Source: Paludibacteraceae bacterium
Lineage (GTDB): Bacteria; Bacteroidota; Bacteroidia; Bacteroidales; Paludibacteraceae
Assembly: GCA_024401435.1 (NCBI GenBank)
Contig: JAKSLB010000001.1
Span: 1 to 64,000 of the forward strand
Reading direction: 5' to 3'
Length of the DNA: 64,000 bases
Shown here one piece after another: positions 45,101-54,643 of this stretch. Within the stretch, counting starts at the first letter, position 1. The number at the start of each line of letters is the position of its first letter. The notes under the pieces were generated by a model. That model was not told the DNA's origin. It ran no database searches and saw nothing but the letters and a program-made list of their open reading frames with translations. Position numbers and translations under genes: made by a program.

Positions 45101-45517
45101 ATATGCACCAAGCCCCAATTCATGAGCCAGGTTACGAAGAATGATCTGGAAGAAACTATCAATGGTGCTAACTTGAAAGTGACTATAATCATGCAAGATA
45201 TTAAACAAAGCACGAGTAGCATTTCTTTTGACATCATAGTCTGTCATATCGGTGCCATATTCCTTCTTTAGTTCCTTTTTTAGCGTATCAAACAGTTTCT
45301 TGTCTTGTCCATTGATCACAGAAAAAAGATCAGCCATGATACGTGTCTGCATCTCTGTTGTAGCCTTATTTGTGAACGTAACCGCCAAGATTTTATCATA
45401 GCAATAAGGGTCATTCACCAATAATTTCAAGAACTCCAAAGAGAGACGATAGGTCTTTCCAGAACCAGCAGAAGCTCTGTACAACTTTAAACTATTATTT
45501 TCACTAGACGAAGTCAT
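42167..45517 (-). CDS. addA: AddA/RecB-like UvrD helicase with C-terminal nuclease
   Basis: A 1,116-residue UvrD-family helicase with a Walker A at A15-S-A-G-S-G-K-T22, TFTNKATTEM (motif Ia), IDEFQDTSQTQW (motif II), VGDAKQSIYRFRNGD (III), VMTIHKSKGLEF (V) and YVAFTRA (VI). The C-terminus holds the PD-(D/E)XK nuclease (RPDRVI, then D1076-F-K1078). It unwinds and resects double-strand ends with AddB (2627-5701). ATG 45517 is preferred to GTG 45535, which would lie at or upstream of the transcription start predicted from the box at 45540. Confidence 0.93.
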   Translation of the reverse strand: MTSSSENNSLKLYRASAGSGKTYRLSLEFLKLLVNDPYCYDKILAVTFTNKATTEMQTRIMADLFSVINGQDKKLFDTLKKELKKEYGTDMTDYDVKRNATRALFNILHDYSHFQVSTIDSFFQIILRNLAHELGLGAYLNIILDENDCLEDAIDLMLEEFRTDQTLRSWINDYSKEQINDSKNWNVKKDVFDFSKNIFKEVYKNHEKELEGKIFNREFLKKYREQLIILQKRKEKEILDVVSLFDDVLAKNGLTVNDLSNSMNGAYGYVKDQKEKKFSPISNRKRLMEALGNPEKWVTKTHPRRDEIKRLGETQLNPLILSIEEIRSKNISHINTCKLILTHINNLGLLCDVSKQVRSVNQMRGQFLLSDTPNLLKSMIDDSDTPFIYEKIGTVLEHIMIDEFQDTSQTQWGNFMPLVKECIDKNMTNLIVGDAKQSIYRFRNGDWSIIESLDDAFHGIKPSILVASDNWRSMENVVEFNNSIFSPSEGSDKAPILLPFENLVQGEHPLLKKFFGVYVNSHQNCSKTENKGMGFVEVEFVNNSIDEFGKMVMPALLLKRVTELQKNGVRASDITILTNRTKEMAEIADFFTNYRDRHQTEIDENGLCYDIISDEAFLLNSSSALNMIINAMRVSMDSSDKISMMNLYTDYCNILYKDQTEKQFSFTDLQYEQTPEFLTLKNLIEETRNLPLYEMVEELCRVLQLNRLEHQNSFLSKFMDELNEFITRKSPDVAMFLEYWDLYLKDKKIPLSDNATGIQVMTIHKSKGLEFHTVIIPYCDWDIYDSRHNSLLWCSTEGLDAPYNEIPVLPVEFKKEMAESFFSADYDLERIQVLADNVNKLYVAFTRAVNNLIILSGTKEKNEKKENSDSEIKKCYDLLSTVLQDRLVPVNETEVLENELGVPHKVSVVTAKFSVGTVVSSQNASSEKEKEDNPFKEKPLPIVGTFDSYQRKVNFRNSNKASAYINGLMDCTPFTSEAIQKGVLLHYLFSNIVSIDDIPEASNRLLFEGFISTEKERQMLVKYATEKIQEHKEWFMPGLKIYNECSILSRDEETKRVKVSRPDRVIRKDNKMIIIDFKTGKRMRRHQKQVDEYAELLQKMGYETETHLWYLGEDEN

Positions 45518-45539
45518 AAATGCAACTTTTTTCACTATT

Positions 45540-45547
45540 CAAAAATA
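45540..45547 (-). promoter_or_regulatory. -7 box of addA
   Basis: Minus strand TATTTTTG, matching TAnnTTTG, 22 nt before ATG 45517. Between here and 45651 there is only a weak hairpin (CTCAA/TTGAG near 45609-45622) that may end the large minus-strand operon. Confidence 0.5.
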
Positions 45548-45651
45548 AGAATTTTATTTTAGATAAAGAATAATCCCTATTGACTTATAGATTAGTCACA
45601 TCTAAAAGCCTCAACTTTTTGAGTAGTTGCAGTTAACAAATCAGGCTTCTA

Positions 45652-47748
45652 TCAGAACGTCACCTCAGAAGTATACACAGCTTTAAGCGGAGTACGTGAT
45701 TTCGGTTGAATTAGATATTTATATTTTTTCCCTTTGAAAACTTTATCATCGAAGTAAGACTCTCTTTCAGGATAGAATGAACCAATTAATTTCGGAGATT
45801 TACCATCTTCAATTCTAAAGATATTGATAGCATCAATATTCTTAGAGACATTTTCCCATGAAATACGGATACCTCCTTTGGAGTAATTCTTTGTAATCTT
45901 TACATTCGTCACTCCTTCCGTTCTTACGACATGGGATTTGACAGGAACACCCTCAGTTATACTTTGATTATTAGAATCATCATAAGAGACAAGATTATAA
46001 AACACCATCTCCCCTTTAAATGAAGAAGTAGTATCCTTGAAATTCTCTACGAAAGATGGTTTATTCCACGATGCTATTTTCTTCCACTCTCCTTGAGCAG
46101 TTATCTTACGAAACAATTCAACCTTTTGCAAATCAGAGCTTGGACTATTAATCCAATGAAGGACGAAATTATTTTTCTCATTTTGTTTAATTTCAGTAAA
46201 TACAGCCTTTGCAGGCGCAATAGTGTCTGGTTTTATCAACTTTACCATTTCAGAAAGCGATGATTGATTATAATTGAAATCGATTGCCATCACTTTATAA
46301 TAAATATCATTCGTAAGAGTCCCTAAGTATAATGTATCCATATAGAAGTTACTCAACAAAATAGTATCAGAGCAAGAAAAGAAATCCTGTTTAGAATCAT
46401 TGGATTTAAAGACACGATAACCTAAGATATCTGACTCTGGATTCTTGTTCCAAGTAAGGCGAGCCACACCCAATGAATCAATTGTACCCGCAAGTCCAGT
46501 CGGAGCAACAGGAGGAATACTATCAATTTGATGACGAAATATGACATTTGATGTACTCACTTGACCATTCTTTTTACCATAAGCTACTACCCTATAGTAA
46601 TTAGTCAAATGTGTATTTTTATCTACATAAGAGTGAGTCTTAGCAGAAAGAATTTTAGAAGTGATGTTATTGAAAATTGGTGTTTTTGATTGAGGATCAA
46701 AATTCATTTTATCCACTCGTTGGACATGGAATCCACTGATAGCCTGATTTTTAGGATTCTCAACCGACCATTTGATTTCAGCAACATTTTTTCTGTTGAT
46801 AGTAACATCATCAATCTTCACATTCACTAAAAAGGCACATTCATTCATCACGTTCACAACATTAGAATAAGGACCTTTCACACCAAACGGAGTAATACCG
46901 CATATTCTATAATAAAAAGTTTTATCACACTCAGGAAGGGAATCACTTGTCAAACATAGATTTTTAGTTGATTCTTCTGTATAAGTATAAACAATCGGAT
47001 AATTATTCACTTGAATATAATTAACACCATCCTTGCTACGCTCCAAGAAGTATCCCGAATAGTTTCTTTTCACATCAGTCACGTTCCAATTGAAATGGAC
47101 GAGTTCTCCATTTGTTTCTGTTTTCAACTCTGATAACGAAGGAAGTTGTGAAAGATTATCCATATTGACGCGCACCACTCTGGCCTTCTCTGCATATTTT
47201 CCATCGCCAAGAATCACCCGATAATCATAAATTGCATGAGGAGTAACATTCTCATCCTTATAATAAAGACACACAGCCTTAGCTATTTCTAAATCAAACT
47301 CACAAGAAACAAGTCCGAGTTTGTAAAGGTAATCCTGCACTTGCGGCTTTTTGTATTCGTTCATATCAAACTCAATGGAATCAATTTCCATTTGAGATTT
47401 TATTGAGTCAGCGTTGAACTTTTCCTCCAATTCTTCTTGATATAGCACAAAACCAATCATCATTGATTGATCGTTCTTTTCCGACATAGAGTCGAACACC
47501 TCGTATGAAGCAGGTTTCCCTTTAAAGACATCCGACCATGTAGACGACCCCATCTCCTTCCTTTGTACCACGAAACCGCTCTGTTTAGCATGGCGGAGGA
47601 TATCAACTGACTGAGGATACCAACGAAGAGCGACATAGTTACCCCCATTGTAAGAGTACAAATCAATAGAATAATCACTCGATTGAGCCATTAACTGACT
47701 CATACAAAGTGAACAAAGTAGGAATATTAATATTTTAAGACGTTTCAT
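45652..47748 (-). CDS. Secreted fibronectin type III repeat protein
   Basis: A 698-residue exported protein. A signal peptide (MKRLKILIFLLCSLCMSQLMAQ) is followed by a 160-residue N-terminal region with Trp-rich strands (ALRWYPQ) and at least four FN3-like domains (about 200-300, 305-400, 410-505, 510-600, with a last one at 605-698; GYFLERSKDGVNY, GYRVFKSNDS, INIFRIEDG). No T9SS domain or lipobox. Last gene of the five-gene surface operon, 27 nt after the previous gene. FN3 proteins of this kind often accompany TANFOR proteins in Bacteroidota; the role is unknown. Confidence 0.8.
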   Translation of the reverse strand: MKRLKILIFLLCSLCMSQLMAQSSDYSIDLYSYNGGNYVALRWYPQSVDILRHAKQSGFVVQRKEMGSSTWSDVFKGKPASYEVFDSMSEKNDQSMMIGFVLYQEELEEKFNADSIKSQMEIDSIEFDMNEYKKPQVQDYLYKLGLVSCEFDLEIAKAVCLYYKDENVTPHAIYDYRVILGDGKYAEKARVVRVNMDNLSQLPSLSELKTETNGELVHFNWNVTDVKRNYSGYFLERSKDGVNYIQVNNYPIVYTYTEESTKNLCLTSDSLPECDKTFYYRICGITPFGVKGPYSNVVNVMNECAFLVNVKIDDVTINRKNVAEIKWSVENPKNQAISGFHVQRVDKMNFDPQSKTPIFNNITSKILSAKTHSYVDKNTHLTNYYRVVAYGKKNGQVSTSNVIFRHQIDSIPPVAPTGLAGTIDSLGVARLTWNKNPESDILGYRVFKSNDSKQDFFSCSDTILLSNFYMDTLYLGTLTNDIYYKVMAIDFNYNQSSLSEMVKLIKPDTIAPAKAVFTEIKQNEKNNFVLHWINSPSSDLQKVELFRKITAQGEWKKIASWNKPSFVENFKDTTSSFKGEMVFYNLVSYDDSNNQSITEGVPVKSHVVRTEGVTNVKITKNYSKGGIRISWENVSKNIDAINIFRIEDGKSPKLIGSFYPERESYFDDKVFKGKKYKYLIQPKSRTPLKAVYTSEVTF

Positions 47749-47775
47749 ATAATGAGACTATTTTTTAGTTGCTAA

Positions 47776-50673
47776 TTAAAATGAGATGGAGACATCAATT
47801 GATGGCATATCAATGCAGAAAATTGAACATTTGAAATTCATTCTACCACTTCCGGTAAAAGGTGTAGGTGCAGAACCTTTAAGAATTGCAAATGCTTCTC
47901 CACTAAAAATACTAAATTTCTTCTTTTTAATACAAGGATGCCATTTACACCATCTGAGCCAAGGAACAGATGCTCCTACACTTCCATCCGCATACACGTA
48001 AATGTCACCGACACCTAACCATTTATCATTTGGTTTTGATATCATAAGATCAGACCCTCCAGAAAGAGTGAAACCAGCATATAAAATATCCAAAGGAAGA
48101 GATACTTTGGCTTTAGCTGTCATATCAACACCAAAGGCAAATCCTTTTCCATTAGACACTGCTTGTTCTTGTCCTTGAACAGGTGATTGAGTAATACCCG
48201 CTTTTGCTGCTACTTTCTCATTCAATGGCAGAAGTGGATTTTCAATTTCTCCCAACATGAAATAGGATTTGGATTTAGTTAACCCAAGAAATTCCAAATC
48301 ATTAGGTTCTCTTCGTGTTCCCATCCAGCAATACCATTTATCAGGATCTGTGTGAAGAAGAACATTCGCCTTTCCTTTCAATATATTACCATATTTAACC
48401 TCTGACTGAATTTGAGCCTCAAAAGTTTTATTCGGACGATCATACAAAGAATTCAATGCAAGATAGATATTCGCTTTTTCCGGACCATCACTTATACCCA
48501 ATTCAGACAATAACGTTGCAAATCCATACAAACGAATCATATTAAGTCCCCAATGAGAATTGAAGCTTAACTCTAAATTTGCGTTAGCCGATACCAATGA
48601 TTTCTCAGCCACATATACACCCATGCCAGATAAGAATCCAAAACCAGCTTTAGGATCATACTGATAATTATGATTATTCATATCTATATTGACAAAATCT
48701 TCACTTCCATTTTTTGCCATACGAGGAGTACTCATTTTATAATAAAGACCACCCATAAAAGACTTAGCAAAAAGACATGGTGGGAAAAGCACCATACCTT
48801 CTGGCAATTCCACAGCTGATTTAGTATAAAAATAACTATCATTTCCATATGTACGACCAAAAATAATATCTCCTTCCACTCCGAAATTAAGCGCACTTAT
48901 TTCAAGTGATAAATCACCTCTAAATTCTGATCTAATTGTAGTATCTGTTTTTTCTTTGGTACCAGAAGGGTTTGAATGGTACTCAATATCACCTTTAAAT
49001 CTAAAGGCAGAGAAATCCATATCAAGACTAATCTTATCTACTTCATATCGATCATATTTCCATCTTTTATTTTCAAAATCGGAGTAAATATCAAAACCTG
49101 CGCCAACAGCAATTCCCCAGCTTCCTTCTTGAACCAAACTTAACTGAGCCTCAACACCAAGGTCTAATTTATCATCGTCTGTATTTTCTAGCTCAAGTTT
49201 ATCGAGAGAAATGCCAAAACCGGCAACGGAGAACCCAATTTTACCATCCAAAGCGAACTTATCAATATCCACATGAGGAGATTGTGTAGAAAACTTCAAA
49301 CCTTCAAAATTCAAGCCTTTCATCTGAATATCAGAATCTATATGTAGATTTCCGTTCATACACAAAGTAGCATTAAACCCTTCATCTTTTTTGTCGTTAC
49401 AAATTTCAAGATAAGAGCCTGGATGAATGTTCACCTTCGCTAAATCTGCGAATGGCACATTAAAGACTGCACTATCACGCAATGATGCATTGATGTTGTA
49501 ATAGAATTTATCACTATATCCAAACGATCCCTTGAAGCCAATAGAAGTCGATTTTCCTTTTTCCTTTTCCAAAAATGGAACAGTAGCATATCCCTCTAAC
49601 ATACCCTCAGACAACTCGTTTTGCCAAATAGAGACACCCAACTTTTCGACAGCAAAGTCCAAGCCCGCATTACTCACTGAATTTGAACTCTTAGTTTCTG
49701 TAGAATCTTTCTTCAACTCAACCAAGAAACTACCTGTCAGACCATAATCATCAATAAAAAGATCTTTCACACTTGGAACAATCTCATCCCCATTGAATGT
49801 AAGGTCTTTGGGAATCGTTACGTTTAGTTCCTTCAAGTAGAATCCCTTCCATATTTCCACTGGTCCTGCCGACTCATCCCAATAATCAGATGGGAAAGTC
49901 ATGGCCGCATCGTTCTTTTTAGAACTAAAATCGACAACAGCAGAATTAACATTAAAGATAATATCACCACAATTAGCGACCTTAAATGGAGTGTTGAAAT
50001 CAACTTTTGTGACAAATCCTTCTCCTAATGTAAACGACACATTAGCAGTAACAGAGTCCTTTCCTACAGGAATCAAGAAACCAGAATCAAATATGAATTG
50101 ACCATTGATATATCCGTTCTGGACGCCATCACAATCAAAACTAATCCAACAAGGGTCTTTGCTATCATTTTCACCCATCAGTTTCAACTGAATTTTATCT
50201 GTAATCTTAATTGGATATGATTCAGCTAGATATAGTTTTGCCTCTTGGTCTCCTGTCATCGAAATGTTCTCTCCTTTGATATGTATAACACTATTTTCAT
50301 CATCAGACATGGAGAAAGGAAATGAGAACGAAGCTTCTGCACTTAGTGTGACATGTCCCTCACCTTTGTCATCACGCAATATCTTATACTCATTGATTGA
50401 TAACATTACGCTAACATCTCCCATATCACTTTCCACAATTGTCGGAAGTTGAACTTCCATTCCTTCCTGAAAAGACAGCATCGCAGAATAAGCATCTGAT
50501 AAATCACTCTTAACAGATGTTATCTCACTACTAATTTCATCCTTCGCATTTTGAACCGTAGTAATAGTATTATTAGCAGCATTTAATGCATCTTGCATCT
50601 CATTAGCAAATGAAGAAATTCCACCAATTAGAATAAATGCCAGTACTGAAATATATTTAATTAATTTTCCCAT
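47776..50673 (-). CDS. Large secreted beta-rich protein of unknown function
   Basis: A 965-residue protein with a signal peptide (MGKLIKYISVLAFILIGGISSFA), a helical, possibly coiled-coil segment at 25-70 (NAANNTITTVQNAKDEISSEI), then about 880 residues of alternating strands with many Gly/Asp turns. The repeated style SVAGFGISLDKLEL / ALNFGVEGDIIFG suggests a long beta-sheet or lipid-channel-like fold. It ends in a Cys-rich, Lys-rich patch (CKWHPCIKKKKFS). I do not recognise a named family. It sits between the FN3 and TANFOR genes. Confidence 0.7.
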   Translation of the reverse strand: MGKLIKYISVLAFILIGGISSFANEMQDALNAANNTITTVQNAKDEISSEITSVKSDLSDAYSAMLSFQEGMEVQLPTIVESDMGDVSVMLSINEYKILRDDKGEGHVTLSAEASFSFPFSMSDDENSVIHIKGENISMTGDQEAKLYLAESYPIKITDKIQLKLMGENDSKDPCWISFDCDGVQNGYINGQFIFDSGFLIPVGKDSVTANVSFTLGEGFVTKVDFNTPFKVANCGDIIFNVNSAVVDFSSKKNDAAMTFPSDYWDESAGPVEIWKGFYLKELNVTIPKDLTFNGDEIVPSVKDLFIDDYGLTGSFLVELKKDSTETKSSNSVSNAGLDFAVEKLGVSIWQNELSEGMLEGYATVPFLEKEKGKSTSIGFKGSFGYSDKFYYNINASLRDSAVFNVPFADLAKVNIHPGSYLEICNDKKDEGFNATLCMNGNLHIDSDIQMKGLNFEGLKFSTQSPHVDIDKFALDGKIGFSVAGFGISLDKLELENTDDDKLDLGVEAQLSLVQEGSWGIAVGAGFDIYSDFENKRWKYDRYEVDKISLDMDFSAFRFKGDIEYHSNPSGTKEKTDTTIRSEFRGDLSLEISALNFGVEGDIIFGRTYGNDSYFYTKSAVELPEGMVLFPPCLFAKSFMGGLYYKMSTPRMAKNGSEDFVNIDMNNHNYQYDPKAGFGFLSGMGVYVAEKSLVSANANLELSFNSHWGLNMIRLYGFATLLSELGISDGPEKANIYLALNSLYDRPNKTFEAQIQSEVKYGNILKGKANVLLHTDPDKWYCWMGTRREPNDLEFLGLTKSKSYFMLGEIENPLLPLNEKVAAKAGITQSPVQGQEQAVSNGKGFAFGVDMTAKAKVSLPLDILYAGFTLSGGSDLMISKPNDKWLGVGDIYVYADGSVGASVPWLRWCKWHPCIKKKKFSIFSGEAFAILKGSAPTPFTGSGRMNFKCSIFCIDMPSIDVSISF

Positions 50674-50691
50674 TTGTTTAATCCTTCATTC

Positions 50692-53600
50692 TTATTTAAC
50701 ACTTTTATATTTTATTGTGAAAGTCAAAAGATTCCCTGATTTGTCCGATTTTGACATGATTTCATCAACATTATTCAAATTCAAATTTGGGAATAAATTC
50801 AAATCTTTAGAATATTCAAGAAAATCTTTAAGATAATCAGCTTGTGTATCTTCAGCCGGAAAGACTTTATTTTTTATATCATCAACCAGGTAATATAAAA
50901 ATCCTGCAGCACCTCCAATACCTTCATCTTTCCAACCTGGTAAATATTTAATTGGAATAGAAAAGGTCAAATCTCCTTCCGTTCTTTTTTCCTGTTTGGC
51001 TTTTTCAAATGCGACAAGGAAAGCAAATATGCCATCTAATCTTGACGCACTGTGAACGATTCCCCAATCGACAACATCTTTTACAGATTTATAAGCTTTA
51101 TTGCCGGCATTGTTATTAACACTTTTATTTATTTCCGAAAGAAGATCTATTGCAGATTTTGTATAGGCCAAAAACAATTGCGGACGACCAGAAATCACGT
51201 CAACCGCCGGACCATCTTTAGCATGTCCCAATGAAAATGCCATACATCCATTAACATCATCACCATACATTTCAGTACTATTATATTGATTATATGGCAA
51301 CAGTTCTAATATTCCCTTTCTTACAATTTCCAATGTTGACTCGTTATTATTTAATTTCTTATATAAAGAGATATCTTTCGCATAAATAATTGAACTAACT
51401 ATCGCACGAGTAAATTCCTCTTTACTCAAAGTAGAGACAAACTTTTTCTTCTCTGAATCATAATATATTGACTGTTCTTTTAAAATTTCTCTTCCCTCTT
51501 TAAAAGAATACTCATCATTAGCTGAAAGGAATATTTGATTATAAACATATTTATCAATACTTTCAATCAAAGTACTTACATACGGAACCTTGAAATTTTC
51601 ACTGCAATATATATTTGAATGTGCAAAACAATCTCCAAAGCGATGGAAAAGGAATGCTCTACAATCATCAGAAACAGGACGCTTATAATCTCTATTCAAA
51701 GTATAAACAATATATTGTGGCATTGTCACAGCTTTATCAATCGCATAAACAGTTGCTGCCAATTCAACACCAAAATAGCCTCCAGTCAACGCATGATTTT
51801 GTTGTTGAAGGAAACCATGAAGCCATGTGGTATTTTCAACCATAGAGCCATCTGGGTTAACCTGAGAATCTGGTTCTTCCGCCCATTTCCCGTATTGTTC
51901 TGCTTCGCTATATGGAAGACCTAACAACAGACTTAAATAAGTAAATAAATAATAATGACCATCCGTTGTCCACTGAGCATCCTCTGCATCTTCTAAAATT
52001 GGGAGTGTATACGAAGGATGATCGTCCATAACAGTCCATTGCCATACTTTGGTATCGGTGCCATTGTTATAATCCATGATGTTTGTAGTCGAACCTTTTG
52101 ACGCTCCGAACTCAAAAGAATGTTCCCAATCAAACAAGCCATGACCTATTTCATGTGCAATCGTCCAAGCATCTGTTTCCGTTCCAAATTCATTAGCCTC
52201 ACTAAAAACATAACCTATTCGTTCGTTCCTTGGCATATCGCCTTTCACACTCTTATCTTTCGCACTTGGGCAAACGAAGATATAAGCATCTTCATTCTTC
52301 TCAATTTCAGGATGTTTCTCGATATACGCTTTTGCAAGCTGTTTCATTTCAGCAGATTCTGTACTCAAGAAAGAATTTTCAGAAACATCCATTCCACCTT
52401 CAGGGTAGTTGTAACCATCAGCAGCACCAAACTCATCTTCTAATATAACATTAAAATATTTTCCTAGTGGAGAATAAACGGTTTCTAGTTTTTTCTTGAT
52501 TGCATCCACTTTAACACTTGTTTTTGTTCGTCCTACTGGAACCAGATGAAGATTAGTCTCCCAATGTTCCATAGCCTGGATATAAGCACGTCCTACTATT
52601 TTACTCTTTTCATTTGTCTTCAACATAGCGAAAAGATTCAAGTGTTTCTCTGCCGTTCCAGCAAACACCTTAAACTCACACTCATTCGTGCTATTCCATT
52701 TAACTCCATCAACCTTAACTGCATCATTTTCAGATGCAATATAAATATCAACATTTTCTGAAGAGAACTCTCCACTAACATTGCTAAACATCGCCTTTAT
52801 GTTGGCAGACTTACCTTGTTCTATCGCTATCCATTCTCCAGGATTCGTATAATATTGGTCTATTTGGAACCCACTGAAAGGAAACTTTTCAGAATCAATT
52901 TTAGGATTATCTTTCTCAACAGCCGCAAATGTCACCTTCACATCTTTGTTATCAATTGGATTATCTTGTATATCACCAATAGAGACTATTGATCCAATTA
53001 CATCTCCATTCGAATCAACAACTTTATCATTTGACACTTTCACAATTCCCGACGATGCCACTTCATTCGTAAAACTCATAGATGAAATTTTTGTCTTTTG
53101 TAATTTGGTTGGAGAACCAGCATACTGTTTGTTAACAGCACCATTAGCATTTAGTATAGTAGGCTCGTCACTAGAAACTGTCACAATAGTTCCCTTGGTA
53201 AGTTGTTTCGATTTATTAACCGATATGTTTTCAAACGAGACCTTTATACCGGTTAAATTTGAGATAATAGGCAATGATACGATACCAGTTCCAGAAAATG
53301 TGCCATTCCCATTTTTTTGAACTTCCTTAATACGAACATATCTGCCACAAGCATCAATAATATCCCCTTTTTTAAGTTCATCGATTGGATCTGATTGTGA
53401 GATTGCTTTCGCAGCAGGTTTACATTCATTATTAGCTTTGAACAATAGCATAAAGTCCTTAGATGGACTATAGTTTGAATAAATAGTATCCTTGTCTTTT
53501 AGTTTAAATCCCTCTATTCTAGCTACATGTGTGACATCATAAGCAATATTTGAGGTGATTCGCCAACTTGATTCATTTTTCGAGAATAGTTGGTTCGTCC

Positions 53601-54630
53601 ATTCCACAGCATCTTGATTATCCTTTACATTATAGCCAACTCTGTAACCATCGAATTCCACATCAGAAGTCCATGATAAAGTAACCACACCATCCTCTGT
53701 TGAAACTTCCAAATCAGGAGCAGGATCATCATTTCTATGTTCTTCTTTTATTTCCTTATTCCATGGATTACAATTCTTGAATTTAAAATACGATGGAGCA
53801 CTCCAACCTTGATTCTTAAAATATTGTTGTTTGTCATCATCGTGTGATTCATTATAAACACGTACACACCATACATAACTATAACCTTTCATAAGAGAAC
53901 TTGTATTGACTATTTCAAATTGTTGGAGACCATTGACAACTTTTTTAAATATCATCATACTCGGATCCTTGACAATTCGTTGCATTGAAGTACTTGACAA
54001 TTCTTTATCTTCATACAATTCAGGCACTTCGCATATAATCAATTCATATTTTCTATCGGTAGAAGGAGCAGCAGCAGAGGATTCCATCCATGAGAAGTTA
54101 ATATTCTGAGTGACACTCGCATCAATACATTCTCCATTCAAAGGGAATAAGCAAATTGGAGGTGTTGAAAGATTCAAGTATGTCATCACAGAAGATGGTT
54201 CACTCAAAGGAAGGTTTTGATTGGTAGCATCAAAAGCCTGAACGACAAACTCGTATGCACCTTCTTCAAAACAATATTCTCCTGTTTCGTTCCTTATCTC
54301 ATCAAACATATCTTTTAGTTCTAAGATTTGGGCACCTTTACTATGAATTTCCATTGGCTGAGAAACATAAGTTTTTCTTATAGAATTTCCTTGTTTGACA
54401 GTCATTCGAATAATAATATTGAATTGAAGATGAAAATTGTCTCTATTCAACGCAATAACATTAAAACGACTCACTCCGACAGTATAATCTGAAAGGCAAG
54501 TACTATATGGAGGAAGAATCTGAGGATTCAACTGAATCGGATAAACCGTTTCTGCTTGCATATTGATGCTTACAAAAAACATCAACAGCATAATTACGAT
54601 TTGGTGAAAACGAATTTTCATATCTGTCAT
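50692..54630 (-). CDS. TANFOR-type protein with zinc metalloprotease motif
   Basis: A 1,312-residue secreted protein (signal IVIMLLMFFVSINMQA). Residues 30-170 match the TANFOR style seen in Tannerella and flavobacterial proteins (YPIQLNPQILPPYSTCLSDY, EGAYEFVVQAFD, PPICLFPLNGE). Ig/FN3-like strands follow to about 400. A metalloprotease-like domain has H826-EIGH830, E836/H837 as possible third ligand, and IMDY as Met-turn. The C-terminal 450 residues are unassigned. It is encoded between the OM barrel and the 965-residue protein. Combining TANFOR and HEIGH in one chain is, to my knowledge, not usual. Confidence 0.78.
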   Translation of the reverse strand: MTDMKIRFHQIVIMLLMFFVSINMQAETVYPIQLNPQILPPYSTCLSDYTVGVSRFNVIALNRDNFHLQFNIIIRMTVKQGNSIRKTYVSQPMEIHSKGAQILELKDMFDEIRNETGEYCFEEGAYEFVVQAFDATNQNLPLSEPSSVMTYLNLSTPPICLFPLNGECIDASVTQNINFSWMESSAAAPSTDRKYELIICEVPELYEDKELSSTSMQRIVKDPSMMIFKKVVNGLQQFEIVNTSSLMKGYSYVWCVRVYNESHDDDKQQYFKNQGWSAPSYFKFKNCNPWNKEIKEEHRNDDPAPDLEVSTEDGVVTLSWTSDVEFDGYRVGYNVKDNQDAVEWTNQLFSKNESSWRITSNIAYDVTHVARIEGFKLKDKDTIYSNYSPSKDFMLLFKANNECKPAAKAISQSDPIDELKKGDIIDACGRYVRIKEVQKNGNGTFSGTGIVSLPIISNLTGIKVSFENISVNKSKQLTKGTIVTVSSDEPTILNANGAVNKQYAGSPTKLQKTKISSMSFTNEVASSGIVKVSNDKVVDSNGDVIGSIVSIGDIQDNPIDNKDVKVTFAAVEKDNPKIDSEKFPFSGFQIDQYYTNPGEWIAIEQGKSANIKAMFSNVSGEFSSENVDIYIASENDAVKVDGVKWNSTNECEFKVFAGTAEKHLNLFAMLKTNEKSKIVGRAYIQAMEHWETNLHLVPVGRTKTSVKVDAIKKKLETVYSPLGKYFNVILEDEFGAADGYNYPEGGMDVSENSFLSTESAEMKQLAKAYIEKHPEIEKNEDAYIFVCPSAKDKSVKGDMPRNERIGYVFSEANEFGTETDAWTIAHEIGHGLFDWEHSFEFGASKGSTTNIMDYNNGTDTKVWQWTVMDDHPSYTLPILEDAEDAQWTTDGHYYLFTYLSLLLGLPYSEAEQYGKWAEEPDSQVNPDGSMVENTTWLHGFLQQQNHALTGGYFGVELAATVYAIDKAVTMPQYIVYTLNRDYKRPVSDDCRAFLFHRFGDCFAHSNIYCSENFKVPYVSTLIESIDKYVYNQIFLSANDEYSFKEGREILKEQSIYYDSEKKKFVSTLSKEEFTRAIVSSIIYAKDISLYKKLNNNESTLEIVRKGILELLPYNQYNSTEMYGDDVNGCMAFSLGHAKDGPAVDVISGRPQLFLAYTKSAIDLLSEINKSVNNNAGNKAYKSVKDVVDWGIVHSASRLDGIFAFLVAFEKAKQEKRTEGDLTFSIPIKYLPGWKDEGIGGAAGFLYYLVDDIKNKVFPAEDTQADYLKDFLEYSKDLNLFPNLNLNNVDEIMSKSDKSGNLLTFTIKYKSVK

Positions 54631-54643
54631 ATATTATTATCAA

